From Cycas panzhihuaensis (lineage: Eukaryota; Cycadophyta): a stretch of 64,000 nucleotides of DNA. The position numbers were made by a program, and so were the translations under genes. Positions within the stretch are counted from its first letter, which is position 1. Each line of letters starts with the position of its first letter. Location of the stretch: contig CM041465.1 of NCBI GenBank assembly GCA_023213395.1, positions 183,961,741 to 184,025,740 on the forward strand, read 5' to 3'. Positions 49,100 to 60,576 of this stretch are shown piece after piece. Below the pieces are notes generated by a model that ran no database searches, was not told the origin of the DNA, and was given only the letters and a program-made list of their open reading frames with translations.

Positions 49100-49520
49100 C
49101 AAGTGTTATCATCAAATGTAGGTGAAGGTAGCTACAAGAGAGCATCTACCACAATGTTATCTTTCTCCTTTTTATATGTGATTATAAAATCAAAAACTTG
49201 GAGGCGATCAGCCCATTTAGCATGCTCTTCCGAGAGGACTAGTTGATCTAGTAAGTGGCAAAGGCTATGATAATTAGTAAGGATAGTAAATTTGGAACCA
49301 AGTAGATATTGTCACCATTTGTTAATAGCGTGGAGGATGGACCACATTTCTTTTTTATAGATAAATAGTCTACACTCATGATCTTTGAATTTCTGACTTT
49401 CGAAGGTGATGGGGTGGAAGTCCTACATTAAGATTATACCTAATCCAAATCTAGAGGTATCACATTCTAAGTGAAAAGGCCAAGAAAAATCAAGAGAGGC
49501 CAAAACCAAGGTGGTTGTCA
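49100..49520 (-). pseudogene. Chromovirus RNase H (pseudogene)
   Basis: The minus strand shows FHLECDTSRFGLGIILM, then PITFESQKFKDHECRLFIY, EMWSILHAINKW and FTILTNYHSLCHLLDQ, the gypsy RNase H segments in order (the family has DASxxGxGxVL, YxxxEKE, and a TDHKSLK-type motif). TD has become TN at the third active-site position. Confidence 0.8.
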
Positions 49521-49579
49521 TGACCTCCTTTAGACAGAGGAAGGCCTCATTAGCTGCAGGGGGACCATTGGAAGGAATC

Positions 49580-50330
49580 CTTCCAAAGTAAGTGGGTTAA
49601 GGGAGTGGTTAGTATGGCATAATTTTAAACGAACCGATGATAGAATCTGGTAAGTCCTAGAAAAGCCCACAATTGGGTCAGGGTTTTTGGGGTTGGCCAA
49701 TTAGTGATGATAGAGATTTTATCAGGATCCACTCGAACCCCTGCAAAGGAGATAATATGACTAAGGTATTGTAGTTTGGACTTCCCAAACTCATATTTAC
49801 AGAGTTTAGCATACAATTTATTCTCAGCTAGAATTTAAATGATTGTTTCTAGATGCAGGATGTGAGCAGGTATATTTGAGCTATAGATAAGAATATCGTC
49901 GAAGAAGATGATGATAAAGTTTTGTAGGTATGGGAAAAATATCTTATTCATGAGGGCTTGAAAGATGGCCAGGGCATTACATAGGCCAAAGGACATGACC
50001 TAGAACTCAAAGTGGCCATGGTGGGTTCAGAAATCTATTTTATATTGATCTTCTAGCAAGATAGGGATTTGGTAATATCTTGATTATAAATCAAGTTTGG
50101 TGAAAATTATAGCACCATAGATTTCATCTAACATGTCATCGATTCATGGCATGGGAAACTTATTTTTTATGGTGATTTTATTGAGCACATGATAATCAAT
50201 GTAAACTCAGAAAGAGCCATCCTTTTTATGAACTAAAATGATGGGTGTTGCATATGGGCTTTTACTAGATTGGATGATACCTATATCTAATAATTCCCTT
50301 GTGATTTTTCTGATTTTATTTTTTTAGAAA
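49580..50330 (-). pseudogene. Chromovirus reverse transcriptase (pseudogene)
   Basis: The minus strand reads IGIIQSSKSPYATPIILVHK and KDGSF, then a DYHVLNKITIKNKFPMP segment, IDDMLDEIYGAIIFTKLDL, RYYQIPI, the HGHFEF segment, and the catalytic box [10 protein letters not shown] (FFDD at 49,895-49,906) with both aspartates kept. The 63-codon open piece 49816-49625 holds the thumb (KLQYLSHIISFAGVRVDPDK). The order and motifs are those of chromoviruses. Confidence 0.9.
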
Positions 50331-50859
50331 TAGGAGTTCCTATATGGTCAAAGGCTAATCGGGTCATGTGAACCTTGTAGCTCAATAATATGATAACAAC
50401 CTCGATTAGGTGGGGGACTGGCAGGTAATAAAGTAAATATAAATTGGTATCGATCTAATACTTGCTGGATATCAAGGTAAATACCCTAAGGGGCTTGGAT
50501 ATGGTTAAGACAAACGATATATCCTATGTTACTGTTGAGTTGTTGGTGCATTCAGGTGGGTGAGATGACTTTGTTTGGGGGGGCTTACATCTCATAAAGT
50601 TTATGTAAGCGACCCATGTGATCTTTACATATAATGAATGAGGTCATGGGTGAATTATTGGTGTTATAAGTTCGTAGAGTCTATAGCCATTGTATGCCAA
50701 GAATTGCATTTGACCCTCTTATGGATAGGGCATAAAAATCAAAGACAAGGGTATATGAGCCAATGTAGACCATGAAGTGTTTTGTTATTTGAGCACAATG
50801 AAGGGTGTGATGACCAGGTAAGGATCAAGTAAAGCCCATTTTAGGTTCTATGTAAAGAT

Positions 50860-52172
50860 TCAACTATCTAGAAATGGAGATATTGATAAAATTTAGTGAC
50901 ACGCCACCATTGATCAAAATGGTAATTAGGATTTTCAAAAGTATTCATTTGACTCAAAGTGGTTTAAGATATGCAGTGAAGGTAAGAATGGATAAGGAAA
51001 CTTCAGGTTCAGGGTTTAGAAGCAACTCATCAGTAGGGTGGTCATGGGGTTCATCATCATATTCAAGCTCAATCTTAGGGTCATCTCCCAAAGATAAGTC
51101 TGGGTCAATTGTGAAGACCATATTCTTGGCTTTGTAGATTCTACTGTGACCAGAGGTCCATTATTCAGAACATTACATACATAGACCACCTTCCCAATGA
51201 CGTTGTGCCTCTACTAGAGTGATGTATATGGACTTCAAAGATGGTTCCTTAGTACGCTGCTTGAGAGATGTAGATGGGATGTCCTCTAGTCGTGGGTGCG
51301 ATTATTGGTAGTCAGTTGGATGTGGTCTTTGGGACTAAGTGGTATCAAATTGTCAGGATCATAAAATCTAAGTGGGGTCTCATCTGAATAGAGGAGGCCT
51401 TTCTGCGACAAACTCTACTTCTACTGCTTTATCCATATTAATTACATCTTTTAGAGTAGATAGGGAGACTATCATTAGGCACATTTAGATACATTCTTTA
51501 AGCCCGTATACATACATATCTATCTCTGTTTGTTTATCAAGTTGCTGATCAACCTGATTACATAAAGATTGGAACTCATCAGTCTAAATTTTGACAGAGG
51601 ATACTTCTTTAACCATGTCAGTTATGTGAAAAAGGATTAGTTTCAAGTGTCTTCATACTACTCAAAAAAGAAAGTAGAGAAGTGTACCCAAGACTGGCTA
51701 GAAGGGTACTCCTACTTCCACAATCAGAACTAATGATGTGCCTTCCCATCTAAGTGGATGGAAGCAAATATAATTTGTTCATTTATTGGCATTAGGTTGA
51801 ATGTAAAGTAGGACTCTAGTTTACTAATCCAACTTTGTGCACTGTCTTTATTGAGATTTGGATTAAATATGGGTATGTTGATCTTGTGATGAAATGGTTG
51901 ATGCCGACGTGGAGGCAGATGTATAATTTATTACTGTACAGGGCTGGCTAGCGGTGGAGGAGAGAAGTTATTTAACCTTAGAAGTACCCATTGGATATCA
52001 TCATGGGATGCTAGGTTTAATAGTCTTATGTTAAATTATGTCTATATGGTAGCTACTTCATTTTTAACCTCCTTATGCATGTGGTCAAAATCTTCCTTGT
52101 TTTTTTCTTAAATATTGGTGACTTGGGTCTTGAGCGCCAAGATTTTATCATTATTCCTTTAAGGAGCCATGG
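50860..52172 (-). pseudogene. Chromovirus gag and protease (pseudogene)
   Basis: A candidate gag ATG is at 52,172 (MAP), followed by a coiled-coil-like ALKTQVTNIxEKNKEDFDHM segment. Further on are DEFQSLCNQVDQQLDKQTEI and YVYGLKECI, typical of gypsy gag. The knuckle region near 51,150 is decayed (CM and CSE remain). The protease core reads ILINGGVSLNFI near 50,920-50,885, where the family has LIDxGxSxNFI, so the catalytic Asp is now Asn. A FDFYALSIRGSNAILGIQWL segment closes the domain near 50,690. Confidence 0.75.
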
Positions 52173-52174
52173 AG

Positions 52175-53503
52175 AAAGGGAGTAAAGAGGCAGGAATAAG
52201 TAGAAAGAAAGGGAATAAACAAAGTGGGAAAGATTAAGAAAGAATGGGACGTAAGAGAAACTAAGTTGTTAAGGGAAAGAGAAGGGGGTAAATAGGGAGA
52301 TTGTGGGGTGTTTATGGTCTATTGACACCAAAGGAATTTACATAAATAAGATATTAGGTTCTCTTAAATAAATGCAAAAAGCTCGTTCAAACAGGGTCTA
52401 TGAAGTGAGGGGGGTTTGGGGGTGGTGGGACCTACCAGTGACTAGGTACTAAAAAACGTAAAAATTTCTGGTATGTACCAACTTAGTACAAATTGACCAG
52501 TATAATATGCTGATCAAAATGAGGTACAAAGTTGTAAGGGTAAATTTTCTTACTAAACTAAGTGGATTTTTTTATAGGGTAAGGATTTTTTTTTTAATTC
52601 TTCTTCTTTCTTCTTGCTTGTTTTTTTCTTTTCTTTTTTTGTGTTTTACTTTCTTTTTATTTATTTTTTTCCCTCTCTCTCTCTCTCTCTGTAGTGAGTC
52701 TAATTGCACTGGTAGGTTCTAAGTTCAAGTAGTAGGAGGAACTTCATTTTTCAAAATGTAAGGTGGCTTGCAGTCTGAACCTAGAATATGTATACCAAAG
52801 TATCCTACCAACCACTAAATAAGGTGTGTTTGGTTTTATAAGCTTGCCAATAAAGTGTAGAAGTTTAAGGTAGGTAGCTTTGTGGTGCTAACTGCTAACC
52901 ACTACACTATAAGACTTCAGTGGTCAATAGTTACTTATGCTAGGGAGGGTTTGGGACCTAAAGGGGTCCTCCTATATACCCAAAGATATGTGAAGGCACA
53001 CTTCCGTAGCTAAGTTCTATCCAGGGCTTAGTCTAAGAGTGTTAACTCCAATCCTTCACATAAAGGGCAGAAAAGCCATAACGTGCTTAGCCAGAATGAT
53101 AGATCCTTATGGTATTTAAAGACCCCCGATATAAGGTCTCTACCTAACTACTTGGGTAGCCACTCAACAGAGTTATCTACTTGGGAAAGGAGGTGGGAGG
53201 GAGAAAGGGTAGCTACCAACGGAGTTATCTACCATTGAGATATAATTTAATATAGAACTTAAAATACATAAATGAAATTAAAACTGGATAAAAATAAAAA
53301 GATAAGGTATTAGTGTTACCTGGGAAAAAAACTTCCTCTTTTCTCTTGACTCTTAGACTGTCCTAGTACTATTCCTCAATCTTTGTAGAGAAAGTACTAA
53401 GCAAAGGTCTTTCCTTGATCTCTACTAGGGTAGAGAGAGTACTCGATCTGATAGGAAAAAAAAATTCTGATCTTCCGAGCAGCTTCCCACGATCGCAACA
53501 CAA
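52175..53503 (-). other. Leader of the chromovirus with pyrimidine tract and (CT)n
   Basis: No gene is seen between gag and PBS. On the plus strand 52,566-52,693 is nearly all pyrimidine and ends in a (CT)n run at about 52,673-52,691; on the element strand this is a purine tract. A G-rich block at 52,407-52,431 (GGGGGGTTTGGGGGTGGTGG) could form a G-quadruplex. The 71-codon plus-strand frame here (52507-52722) is low-complexity Phe/Leu/Ser and not a gene. Confidence 0.6.
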
Positions 53504-53514
53504 CTCTGATACCA
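53503..53514 (-). promoter_or_regulatory. Primer-binding site of the chromovirus
   Basis: On the minus strand TGGTATCAGAGT (TGGTATCAGAG exact) lies two bases from the LTR at 53,517. It matches initiator Met-tRNA. Confidence 0.9.
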
Positions 53515-53516
53515 CT

Positions 53517-53911
53517 TAGAACATTCCTTCTCACTAGCACTCTTTGAGATAGTAGAAAAATGGCAAACGTAACCACGTCGTTCTATTCAATAGGGCAAAC
53601 AAGAATAATGGAGCATTAAATGATCACCAAAATAGAGAGCATCATAGCATAATCTTTATGAAAAGTTACATCAAGATAATCATCATTTACAATTTATGTC
53701 CTTTATATAGACAAAAGAGGGTCTTTTACATGTAATCCTATTGGCGGTCTAAGTAACCTTACATTCTATTATACGGCATAATGGCCTTACATACCATTGG
53801 CTAGCTTGTCAACACATGCACAAAGTTCCATTATTAACCTTATCTTATAACCTACTGATAGCTCTCTGTATACTAGCAGTTATATAACTTAGTAGGATAA
53901 GTTATGTAACA
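53517..53911 (-). repeat. Right (5') LTR of the chromovirus
   Basis: This 395-bp partner of 47,221-47,615 keeps CG at two places near 53,575 where the left copy has AT or TG-type changes. Confidence 0.93.
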
Positions 53912-53916
53912 ATCAC

Positions 53917-53963
53917 CTTCATATAATTTATCTAATTAATCTAATGACCTTGATGTATTAACA
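53917..53963 (-). repeat. 5' LTR of the decayed copia element, outer part
   Basis: This resumes after the chromovirus and its target duplication and ends near GATGTATTAACA (minus strand TGTTAATACATC, a proper LTR start). No partner LTR is available to confirm the end. Confidence 0.5.
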
Positions 53964-54310
53964 TCCATTAACAACAACTTTATAGGTGAAAATATGAAGT
54001 TATTAAGAAGAAACTTTATATAAACATGTCAAGTGAAAGCCACAAAATTAATATTAATTTGTTGGTTGATTGATGATTGATATAAAGGTATTTTAGAGAT
54101 AATTGTTCATAGTTAGTCACTAATGATTACAATTAACTACAAGTGATTATATATTAATTACTTGTAGGAAATAAACATGATATTGATAGATTTATAGATT
54201 AGAGGTGATATAACTTTATTCAACTTGATATAAGTTTATAGATTTCAGTATACAGAAAAGTATAAAGACATGAATACTAAGGCTGATTGAAGATTTAAAG
54301 ATATTAAACA
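53964..54310 (+). other. 3' untranslated tail of a plus-strand LTR element
   Basis: This AT-rich stretch leads into a PPT at 54,311. No pol end is recognisable in it. Confidence 0.4.
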
Positions 54311-54321
54311 TTAAGGGGGAG
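54311..54321 (+). promoter_or_regulatory. Polypurine tract left of the 54,322 LTR
   Basis: TTAAGGGGGAG directly precedes TGTTAGAATATG. The same tract, with the same preceding AACA, occurs before the 3' LTR at 18,008. Confidence 0.85.
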
Positions 54322-54807
54322 TGTTAGAATATGTGATATCATCATATGTCTAATGTTTAATATAATATAGTGTACCACACAAAATTTCACTCACTAGAAA
54401 TATTGATGGATATGACATGTACAATTATTCATATAAACATCCTATTAGATAATGGAATAACTCAAGAGATATTATAGGTTATTCACAAAGTGATATATTT
54501 ATAAATATATACACATACCACTTGAAAACTTAAGAAAAGAAGATTGACTTAGAGATGTAATTCATTTGATATTATAAAGAGAAGCTATTAACTTCAACCT
54601 TCTTCCACAATTTTTCTCATACTAAATTTTCTATATATAAATCTATTATCTCTCTTGTAGTACACACATGCTCATTAATATTACTTTATATTAATGTTAT
54701 TTCTTGATATGTTTATCTTATATTATATGATTTATATACATTTCTCATGATATAATTAGATTATATATATTTGATATACTTCTATTGTGTATAATGAGTA
54801 CATTCCA
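54322..54807 (+). repeat. 486-bp LTR with PPT on its left and PBS on its right
   Basis: It runs from TGTTAGAATATG to GAGTACATTCCA. A 3' LTR should be followed by flanking DNA, and a 5' LTR preceded by it. Here the left neighbour is a PPT and the right neighbour a PBS, so internal sequence of the same orientation stood on both sides. No partner copy is in the window. Confidence 0.7.
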
Positions 54808-54810
54808 ATA

Positions 54811-54822
54811 TGATATTAGAGT
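54811..54822 (+). promoter_or_regulatory. Primer-binding site right of the 54,322 LTR
   Basis: TGATATTAGAGT is the initiator Met-tRNA site TGGTATCAGAG with one G-to-A and one C-to-T change, three bases after the LTR end. Confidence 0.65.
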
Positions 54823-54979
54823 AAATTTTTAAAATTTAACAACAATAACTTTATATTCTATTTCAATTATCAATAGAGAAATTACAGGTTGTTTCTTTGA
54901 GTACTAAACAACTATTATAGAACTTAGATTAAAGGAGTATCATAATGTAGATTTTCTATTGTCAACTAAACATGTCCAA

Positions 54980-56100
54980 TCAAAATCTATGAACTCAATC
55001 AATTTAAAATTTTCTATTGACCTATATTTTAACCTATAGCCAATAATACTACTAAGATATAGTAGTATATATATTTTATGACTTTTCAATTAATCATCTT
55101 AGGATTGAACATGAATATGGATATAAGAGTAACTACATAAGTAATATTAGATTTAGTTATAGTGAGATGGATGAGATTCCCAACCAAATTCCTATGAAGT
55201 ATTGGATCAACTAAGTTAGAATTCTTAAAATTTGATAGCTTTGGGCTAACTTTAGTAGGTGAATAAACTACTTTATAATTGTCTATGTTGAATTTATATA
55301 GTATATCTAGAGTGTACTTTCCTTGAGAAATAAAAATACTATTACCTTCTTATTAAACTTCTATCCCTAAGAAATAGTACATTTATCCTAAGTCCATAAT
55401 TTGAAATTTATCACATATTCTATTTGAACTAATTAAATAGTTATTGATTGTTCATAGTATAAATGAGATCATCAACATACAGACAAATTATTCATATTGA
55501 ATTTCCATCCAAGATAATATATAAGTTGGGATTTGATTGATTATTTAAGAATCCTTTATTTTTAAAGTACCCATCAATCCTTGAACACTAAGCTTTTGGA
55601 GCTTGTTTAAGTCCATATAATACTTTCTTTAACTTTTATACTCTATCTTCTTAATCCTTAATTTCAAAACCTTTGGGTTGCTTAACATAAATTTCTTCAT
55701 CAATGTAGTCATTAAGGAAAGCACTTTTAACATCTATTTGGTGAATGACCCATCTATTCTATGCAGTTAAAGTAATAATCATTCTAACTATCTTGATCCT
55801 TATAACAAGTGCAATAGTTTCATTGAAATCAATTCATTCATTTTATGAATATCCTTTGGCAACAAGTCACGCTTTATGTTTATCAACTTATCCATTTCAT
55901 CTATGTTTAGTTTTATAAATCCACTTAGTACTAATCACAAACGAAGGATTGGGTAACAAACTAAGATAAATAAGAGTAGAATAATGAATAGATTACTGGA
56001 GTAAACAAGAGTAAACCTTTAACAATAGGTTATATTCATCAATAATAGACTTAAATCTCACCAAATAAGTGCTGAGGACTTAACTCTATGAGGAGCTCCC
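54980..56100 (-). pseudogene. Copia reverse transcriptase fragment (pseudogene)
   Basis: On the minus strand STKWIYKTKHR (about 55,925) is followed by IDVKSAFLNDYIDEEIYVKQ, PKGFEIKD, a VLYGLKQAPKA segment, and the catalytic box LYVDDLIYT with YVDD intact at 55,468-55,479. Toward 55,000 the thumb and RNase H are decayed. No integrase or gag follows to the right and no LTR can be assigned, so it is an orphan piece. It resembles the RT of the element at 56,352-62,555 but is not part of it. Confidence 0.8.
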
Positions 56101-56351
56101 TCATTAGCTCATATGTTAAGTGGCAACCAACTCAAATGTGTATACTAACAATGTATAAATATAATAACACAATTTACAATATTCCAATATCTTTTCATCT
56201 CCTTTGTCTCTTTATTACCTAATTATATACATGTGATATTAAAATTATTAAATAAATTTAAAGCTTGAAGAGAGAAAGAGTGATTCTAGAGGAGGATATA
56301 ACAAAAAGGATGTAACCATAAACAACTAATGTACCTCCCAAGTACATTAAT

Positions 56352-56705
56352 TATTTGGGAACATAAAATCATATAGTTATGTTCCCATCCATAGAATATT
56401 TAACCATACATAGCAAGCAAATAAAAATACACATAGAATACAGATATACAGTACACAAGATTTATGTGGGAAAACCCTTTCTGGAAAAAACTCCCCACAA
56501 AAATCCTTCTAGATCACATTTATTATTTTATAATTAATTTGATACATTGAATACATAAAGCCTTAAGGCTTTTATACTCTTCTAAGCGTTGTCATTCGAT
56601 TAAAGTTGTGAACCTCCAAATAACTTGCATATTTTCACTTAATCACCTTAGTTAAATGATATTAACATTAACTTAGTGGCTTAATAATCAACTGTCATAT
56701 CAATA
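56352..56705 (-). repeat. Left (3') LTR of the 56-62 kb copia element
   Basis: It matches 62,201-62,555 over its length. Both copies begin TATTTG where TG is expected. It contains ATGTGGGAAAACCCTTTC followed by GGAAAAAACTCCCCAC, a potential fold-back common in plant copia LTRs. Confidence 0.9.
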
Positions 56706-56716
56706 TCCCCCCTTAA
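56706..56716 (-). promoter_or_regulatory. Polypurine tract of the 56-62 kb copia element
   Basis: On the minus strand TTAAGGGGGGA directly precedes the 3' LTR. Confidence 0.88.
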
Positions 56717-56879
56717 TGTGAATATAGGGAGCCTATCAACTAGACCAGTTGTGTTATCACAAAGTATGGGACCATATTACAACTTCTTTATCCTTGTTAA
56801 TATATCCACCCTCAAGGATAACATTGGTGAGTCCTAATCTATTATATATATTTGTGAATTGATATTCAATGAGTGACTT

Positions 56880-57400
56880 GGTGAACACATTCACAAGCTA
56901 AAATTCACTTGGATAATAGTTGACCTATAGCTTCCCTAACTTTATCTATTTAGGGATATAATGGTGATGAATCTTGATATGCTTCATACGTCCATGAAAC
57001 TCTAGATTCTTTGATACATGAATGGTACTCTGATTATCAATAAAGATAATTAGATGTTCATTGGAAACTCCAAGAGACTGTACAACCATACTACTTCCTT
57101 CGCACCAATATTGAGTCCTTGATATTCAGTCTCTATAGTAAATAGAGCCAGTGTCTATTACTTCTACAACTACCATGAAACAAACCAATTACTAACACCA
57201 AATATGTGTCTAGTAGTGGACTTCTGATCATCAGAGTCTCATCCTCAATCAACATCTATATAGCCATTCAACCTTATCTCTTCACCTCAATGGTATTTGA
57301 GACTAATATTGATTGTCCACTTCAGGGACTTTAGAATCTACTTTATTGCAACCAAATGAGGCTCTTGAAGATTCTATATATATTAGGAAGCCAATCTAAT
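56880..57400 (-). pseudogene. Copia RNase H (pseudogene)
   Basis: The minus strand reads IRLNGYIDVDxGxDSDDQKS then TTRHIFGVSNWFVSW, TLALFTIETEYQGL and AKEVVWLYSLLE, matching the copia RNase H order. Several Trp and Gln codons are now stops. Confidence 0.8.
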
Positions 57401-57409
57401 AGTATATGT

Positions 57410-58260
57410 AATATATGGCCTAGTATGAGTCAAGTAGATCAAACTTCCTACTAACTAGTGATATTTCATGCAACAGGTTTGTAATTTTACATCCCAAACT
57501 TCTCTAGTAAGCTCTTCATATATTGTGACTATAACAACATGATTTGATCATCCATCTATTTGATCTAAATGCCTAAGAAATAGTGAAATCTCCTAAGGTC
57601 TGTCATATCAAATAAATCTCTCAAATTAGACTTGACTTTAGCTATAGTCTTGTCACAATTAGTGCTAATGATTAAATCATCTACATAAACCATGCAAGCA
57701 ACTATTGAAGTCACTCTCCTTTTCACATACAAATTCAGGTTGAGTTCTGAAATCTCAAAACCTTCATCTTTCAACTTGGCATCCATCTTCACATACTAAA
57801 CATAGGGTGCTTGTTTCAGGCCATAGATGAACTTCTTTAATCAATAAAAAAGATGCTCTTAATTATCCTTAATGAATCCCAGAGGTTGTGACATATAAAT
57901 CTCCTCTTCTAAATCTCTATTAAGGAATGCAGACTTGATGTCCATCTACTATAACTCCCAACCATAAGTAGTTACTAAGAAAATGATTAATTAGACTATT
58001 TTCATTCTGGAGACTGGTGCAAATGTCTCCTCATAGTCAATTCCTTCTTTTTTCTTAAAACCTTAAGTGACAAGCATGGCCTTGTATTTGTCCACCTCTC
58101 CATCATAGCAGAATTTTGTCTTATAGACCCACTTACATCTAACAAGGTTTTTCATTAGAGGGAGTAGAACCAAATCTCGTATATCGTTCTTCATCAATGA
58201 ACCATACTCTTCGTCCATTGTAGCTCTCCGAAGAGGATCTCATTCCACCTCATCAAATGA
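57410..58260 (-). pseudogene. Copia reverse transcriptase (pseudogene)
   Basis: The minus strand shows LVRCKWVYKTKFCYDGEVDK, GFKKKEGIDYEETFAPVSRM, a MDIKSAFLNRDLEEEIYMSQ segment, YGLKQAP, then the 75-codon open piece 57792-57565 with the catalytic box MVYVDDLIIS (YVDD intact at 57,676-57,687) and LFDMTDLRRFHYFLGI. Isolated stops follow. Confidence 0.88.
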
Positions 58261-58569
58261 ATTAGGATCACTAAAGTTATTAGTATCTACTAATAGAGTT
58301 CAATTAGCATGCTGACTTCTTGTTCTTCTATCATCAGTTAGGGCTCACATTGTTACCTCAAAATCTTTGATAGTCTTCCTTACCCATAAAGGTATAAAAA
58401 GACTCATTATTAGAGGTACTTCTTCTCACGACAACTCCTCATTATTAAACATCCCACTTGGTCCTACTTCCTCATGGATTTTAGTGATTGACTTATTATC
58501 CTCTTCACTTGATAAATCTGGAAATAGGAATAAGAGGGGTAAAAAGACTCTTTTGATGATCTATTAGCA

Positions 58570-59480
58570 TGATATGTTGATGACTCATCAAATTTTACAT
58601 CTTGACTAACCGCAATCTTCTTCCCTTATGGATCCCATAGTTTGTAAGCTTTATTTTGATTATAATAGCCCATGAATATGCACTTCACTCTTCTAATCCA
58701 ACTTCTTGTAAGTATCATCTGGGATGTAGGCATATGCAATACACCTAAAGGTTCCCAAATGGCTAATGATAGGCTTATGATCGATCTATTTCTCTTCAGG
58801 GGTCATGCTATGAACTGGCTGATTAGGTACCCAATTCGAGATATAAATAGTAGTCAGCACAGCCTCTGCCCAAAACATCAGTAGCAGGATTTTAGCATGC
58901 ACCATACACTTCACCATCTCTATCATGGTATGGTTTTTTCATTCAACAACTCCATTCTATTGTGGGAGATATGAGACTGTAAATTCCTACTTTATACCAT
59001 GATTGTAGTAAAATTGATTAAATATGTGGTTGTCATATTCCTTGCCATTATCACTTCTTAACAACTTAATCTTTTTATCACTTCTATTTTCTACCATTGC
59101 TTTCTAGTCACGGAACCAATCAGACATATCTGACTTATTTTTGAGAAAGTAAACCCGTGCCTTTTTGGTATAATCATCTACAAATACAAGGGTGTAATAA
59201 GCTCTTGATATTGAAAGGTTTGGAAAAGGACCCATTATATATGAATGTATAAGCTCCAACTTCTCCTTGGCTCTTTAGGCATTCTCCTGAGCAAAAGGTT
59301 AACAATGATGCTTGCCATACATACACCGTTCATAAACACCATCTGAGCAGGAAACTAATGGCAATCATTCCACCATCTTCAACCTTTTCAGTAGTGTAAT
59401 ATTCATATAATTAAGGTGTCTTAGGCGATTGTGCAAGAGTTTACTCATGTCATCAATACTAGCAACAAAGGCATAAGACT
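58570..59480 (-). pseudogene. Copia integrase (pseudogene)
   Basis: Minus-strand segments are LLHNRLRHLNYMNITLLKRL and CMYGKHHC (zinc region; the first His of the HH pair is read as Asn-Arg), LELIHSYIMGPFPN, FVDDYTKKARVYFLKNKSDM, LLRSDNGKEYDNHIFNQFYY, and the PQ-stop-NGVVE region near 58,960, in which a Gln is TAG and an Arg is TGA. The C-terminal part near 58,740 has FRCIAYAYIPDD. The first catalytic Asp is Tyr, in HSY. Confidence 0.85.
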
Positions 59481-59639
59481 TCTTCTGAGATTAAAATTTC
59501 TAAAACATCCAAAAGTTGTCCCTAACTTTACCAATAGTAATGACTGAGAAGTTCTACTTCAAATCCTTAATCAGGCATTTATCATTACAAAGCTCCACCT
59601 TCACACCTTGTTTGCATATTTTTTGGGCTTAAAGAAGAT

Positions 59640-60000
59640 TCAACTACATCTTGGGTACATAGTATACCCCAGTCAATTTATCACTTGCAATGGATACTTT
59701 GCCGATACCTTCTATCAGTAAAATGCAAGCATCTCTAAGGACTATTTTAGCACCACTCTAATTTTTGTTTATTGTATTAAAGTTATGCTTCTGGTAAGAG
59801 ATATACTTTTGTGCTCCAGAGTTAAGTACCCAATAATCTTTCTAATCTGACTCGTTTGAGAAGGCTTTTGCTTAGACAAAATAAGCAACAATGCTTTTTC
59901 CTTTATCATCTTGGCTAACTTCGTATTTGTCAAGTCTTTTGAACTCATAGTTCTTCTCTCAATGACCATCCTTCTTATAGTAATTATATTTTCCATTGAA
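59640..60000 (-). pseudogene. Copia zinc knuckle and protease (pseudogene)
   Basis: The knuckle reads YNYYKKDGHxEKNYE near 59,985-59,940, a CCHC pattern with Cys residues changed to Tyr. The protease core reads WVLNSGAQKYISYQ near 59,830-59,790, where the family has WxxDSGAxxHM, so the catalytic Asp is Asn. A LIEGIGKVSIASDKLTGVYY segment closes it near 59,665. Confidence 0.82.
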
Positions 60001-60012
60001 CTTCTTCTTGTC

Positions 60013-60576
60013 TTATAAACTTTCTCCTAACCTCTGTGTGATCTTCTCCTCCTTAATGACCACTTTCCTCCAAGTCTTCATGGCTAGGGCCTGACTAAAT
60101 TCACAACGACCAAGTACACCATGATGTTTCAGCTTGGAATCCTCTATTAGAATTAGGTTTTTAAGCTTATCAAAGGTTTCTACCTCCATCACCTCATCTC
60201 TACCATATATGGTATGGAAAGTGGCAAATACAACTGGTAGTTTTAACATAATTATTATAAATAGTAAGGTATCATCGATCGAGTCCTGCTTTAATTCTTC
60301 TAGCGTATTCTTTAGGTCTATAATCTTATTCATGTAGGATTTGATGTTATTCTTATCTTCCATACATGAATTGAGTAACTCAAATATTAAGGCAAGATGT
60401 TTATTCATCTTCTTCTTCTCAAATACATCACACAATTTTATCCATATCTCGTATGGTTTATCTAGATTATGATCCAATGCTCTTAAGTCTAGTGCCAGTG
60501 ATAGATTCAATAGTCCCACAACCATAAATTTCTTCTCTTCGAGACAAGCATGCTCTTTATGGTCTAATGGAATCAA
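60013..60576 (-). pseudogene. Copia gag, 187-codon open part (pseudogene)
   Basis: This is one of the longest non-repeat open frames in the window. It matches the UBN2-type gag of copia elements: LDKPYEIWIKLCDVFEKKKM then LALIFELLNSCMEDKNNIKS, LKNTLEELKQDSIDDTLLFI and LPVVFATFHTIYGRDEV. The true gag start is probably further upstream (about 60,700), where the frame is broken. The protein would form the particle core. Confidence 0.88.

Larger units (their letters stand above)
47221..53911 (-). mobile_element. Complete Ty3/gypsy chromovirus, minus strand
   Basis: Two 395-bp LTRs (47,221-47,615 and 53,517-53,911) flank gag, protease, RT, RNase H, integrase and a chromodomain remnant. The flanking 5-mers GTCAC (47,216-47,220) and ATCAC (53,912-53,916) are the target duplication with one transition. 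The length of 6.7 kb is normal for a chromovirus. The coding region has many stops. Confidence 0.92.
40070..53963 (-). mobile_element. Decayed copia element, minus strand, 3' end cut at the LINE, 5' LTR split by a chromovirus
   Basis: On the minus strand the order is 5' LTR, PBS (near 46,942), a 2.2-kb leader, gag, protease, integrase, RT and RNase H. RNase H ends at about 40,070 beside the 3' end of the LINE. No 3' LTR is seen, so the left end was deleted or separated. The chromovirus at 47,221-53,911 lies inside the 5' LTR. Confidence 0.75.

Noticed and set aside
52507-52722. Plus-strand ORF with a Phe/Leu-rich, membrane-like middle
   Set aside because: It is read from a pyrimidine tract in the chromovirus leader; the hydrophobic stretch comes from low complexity.
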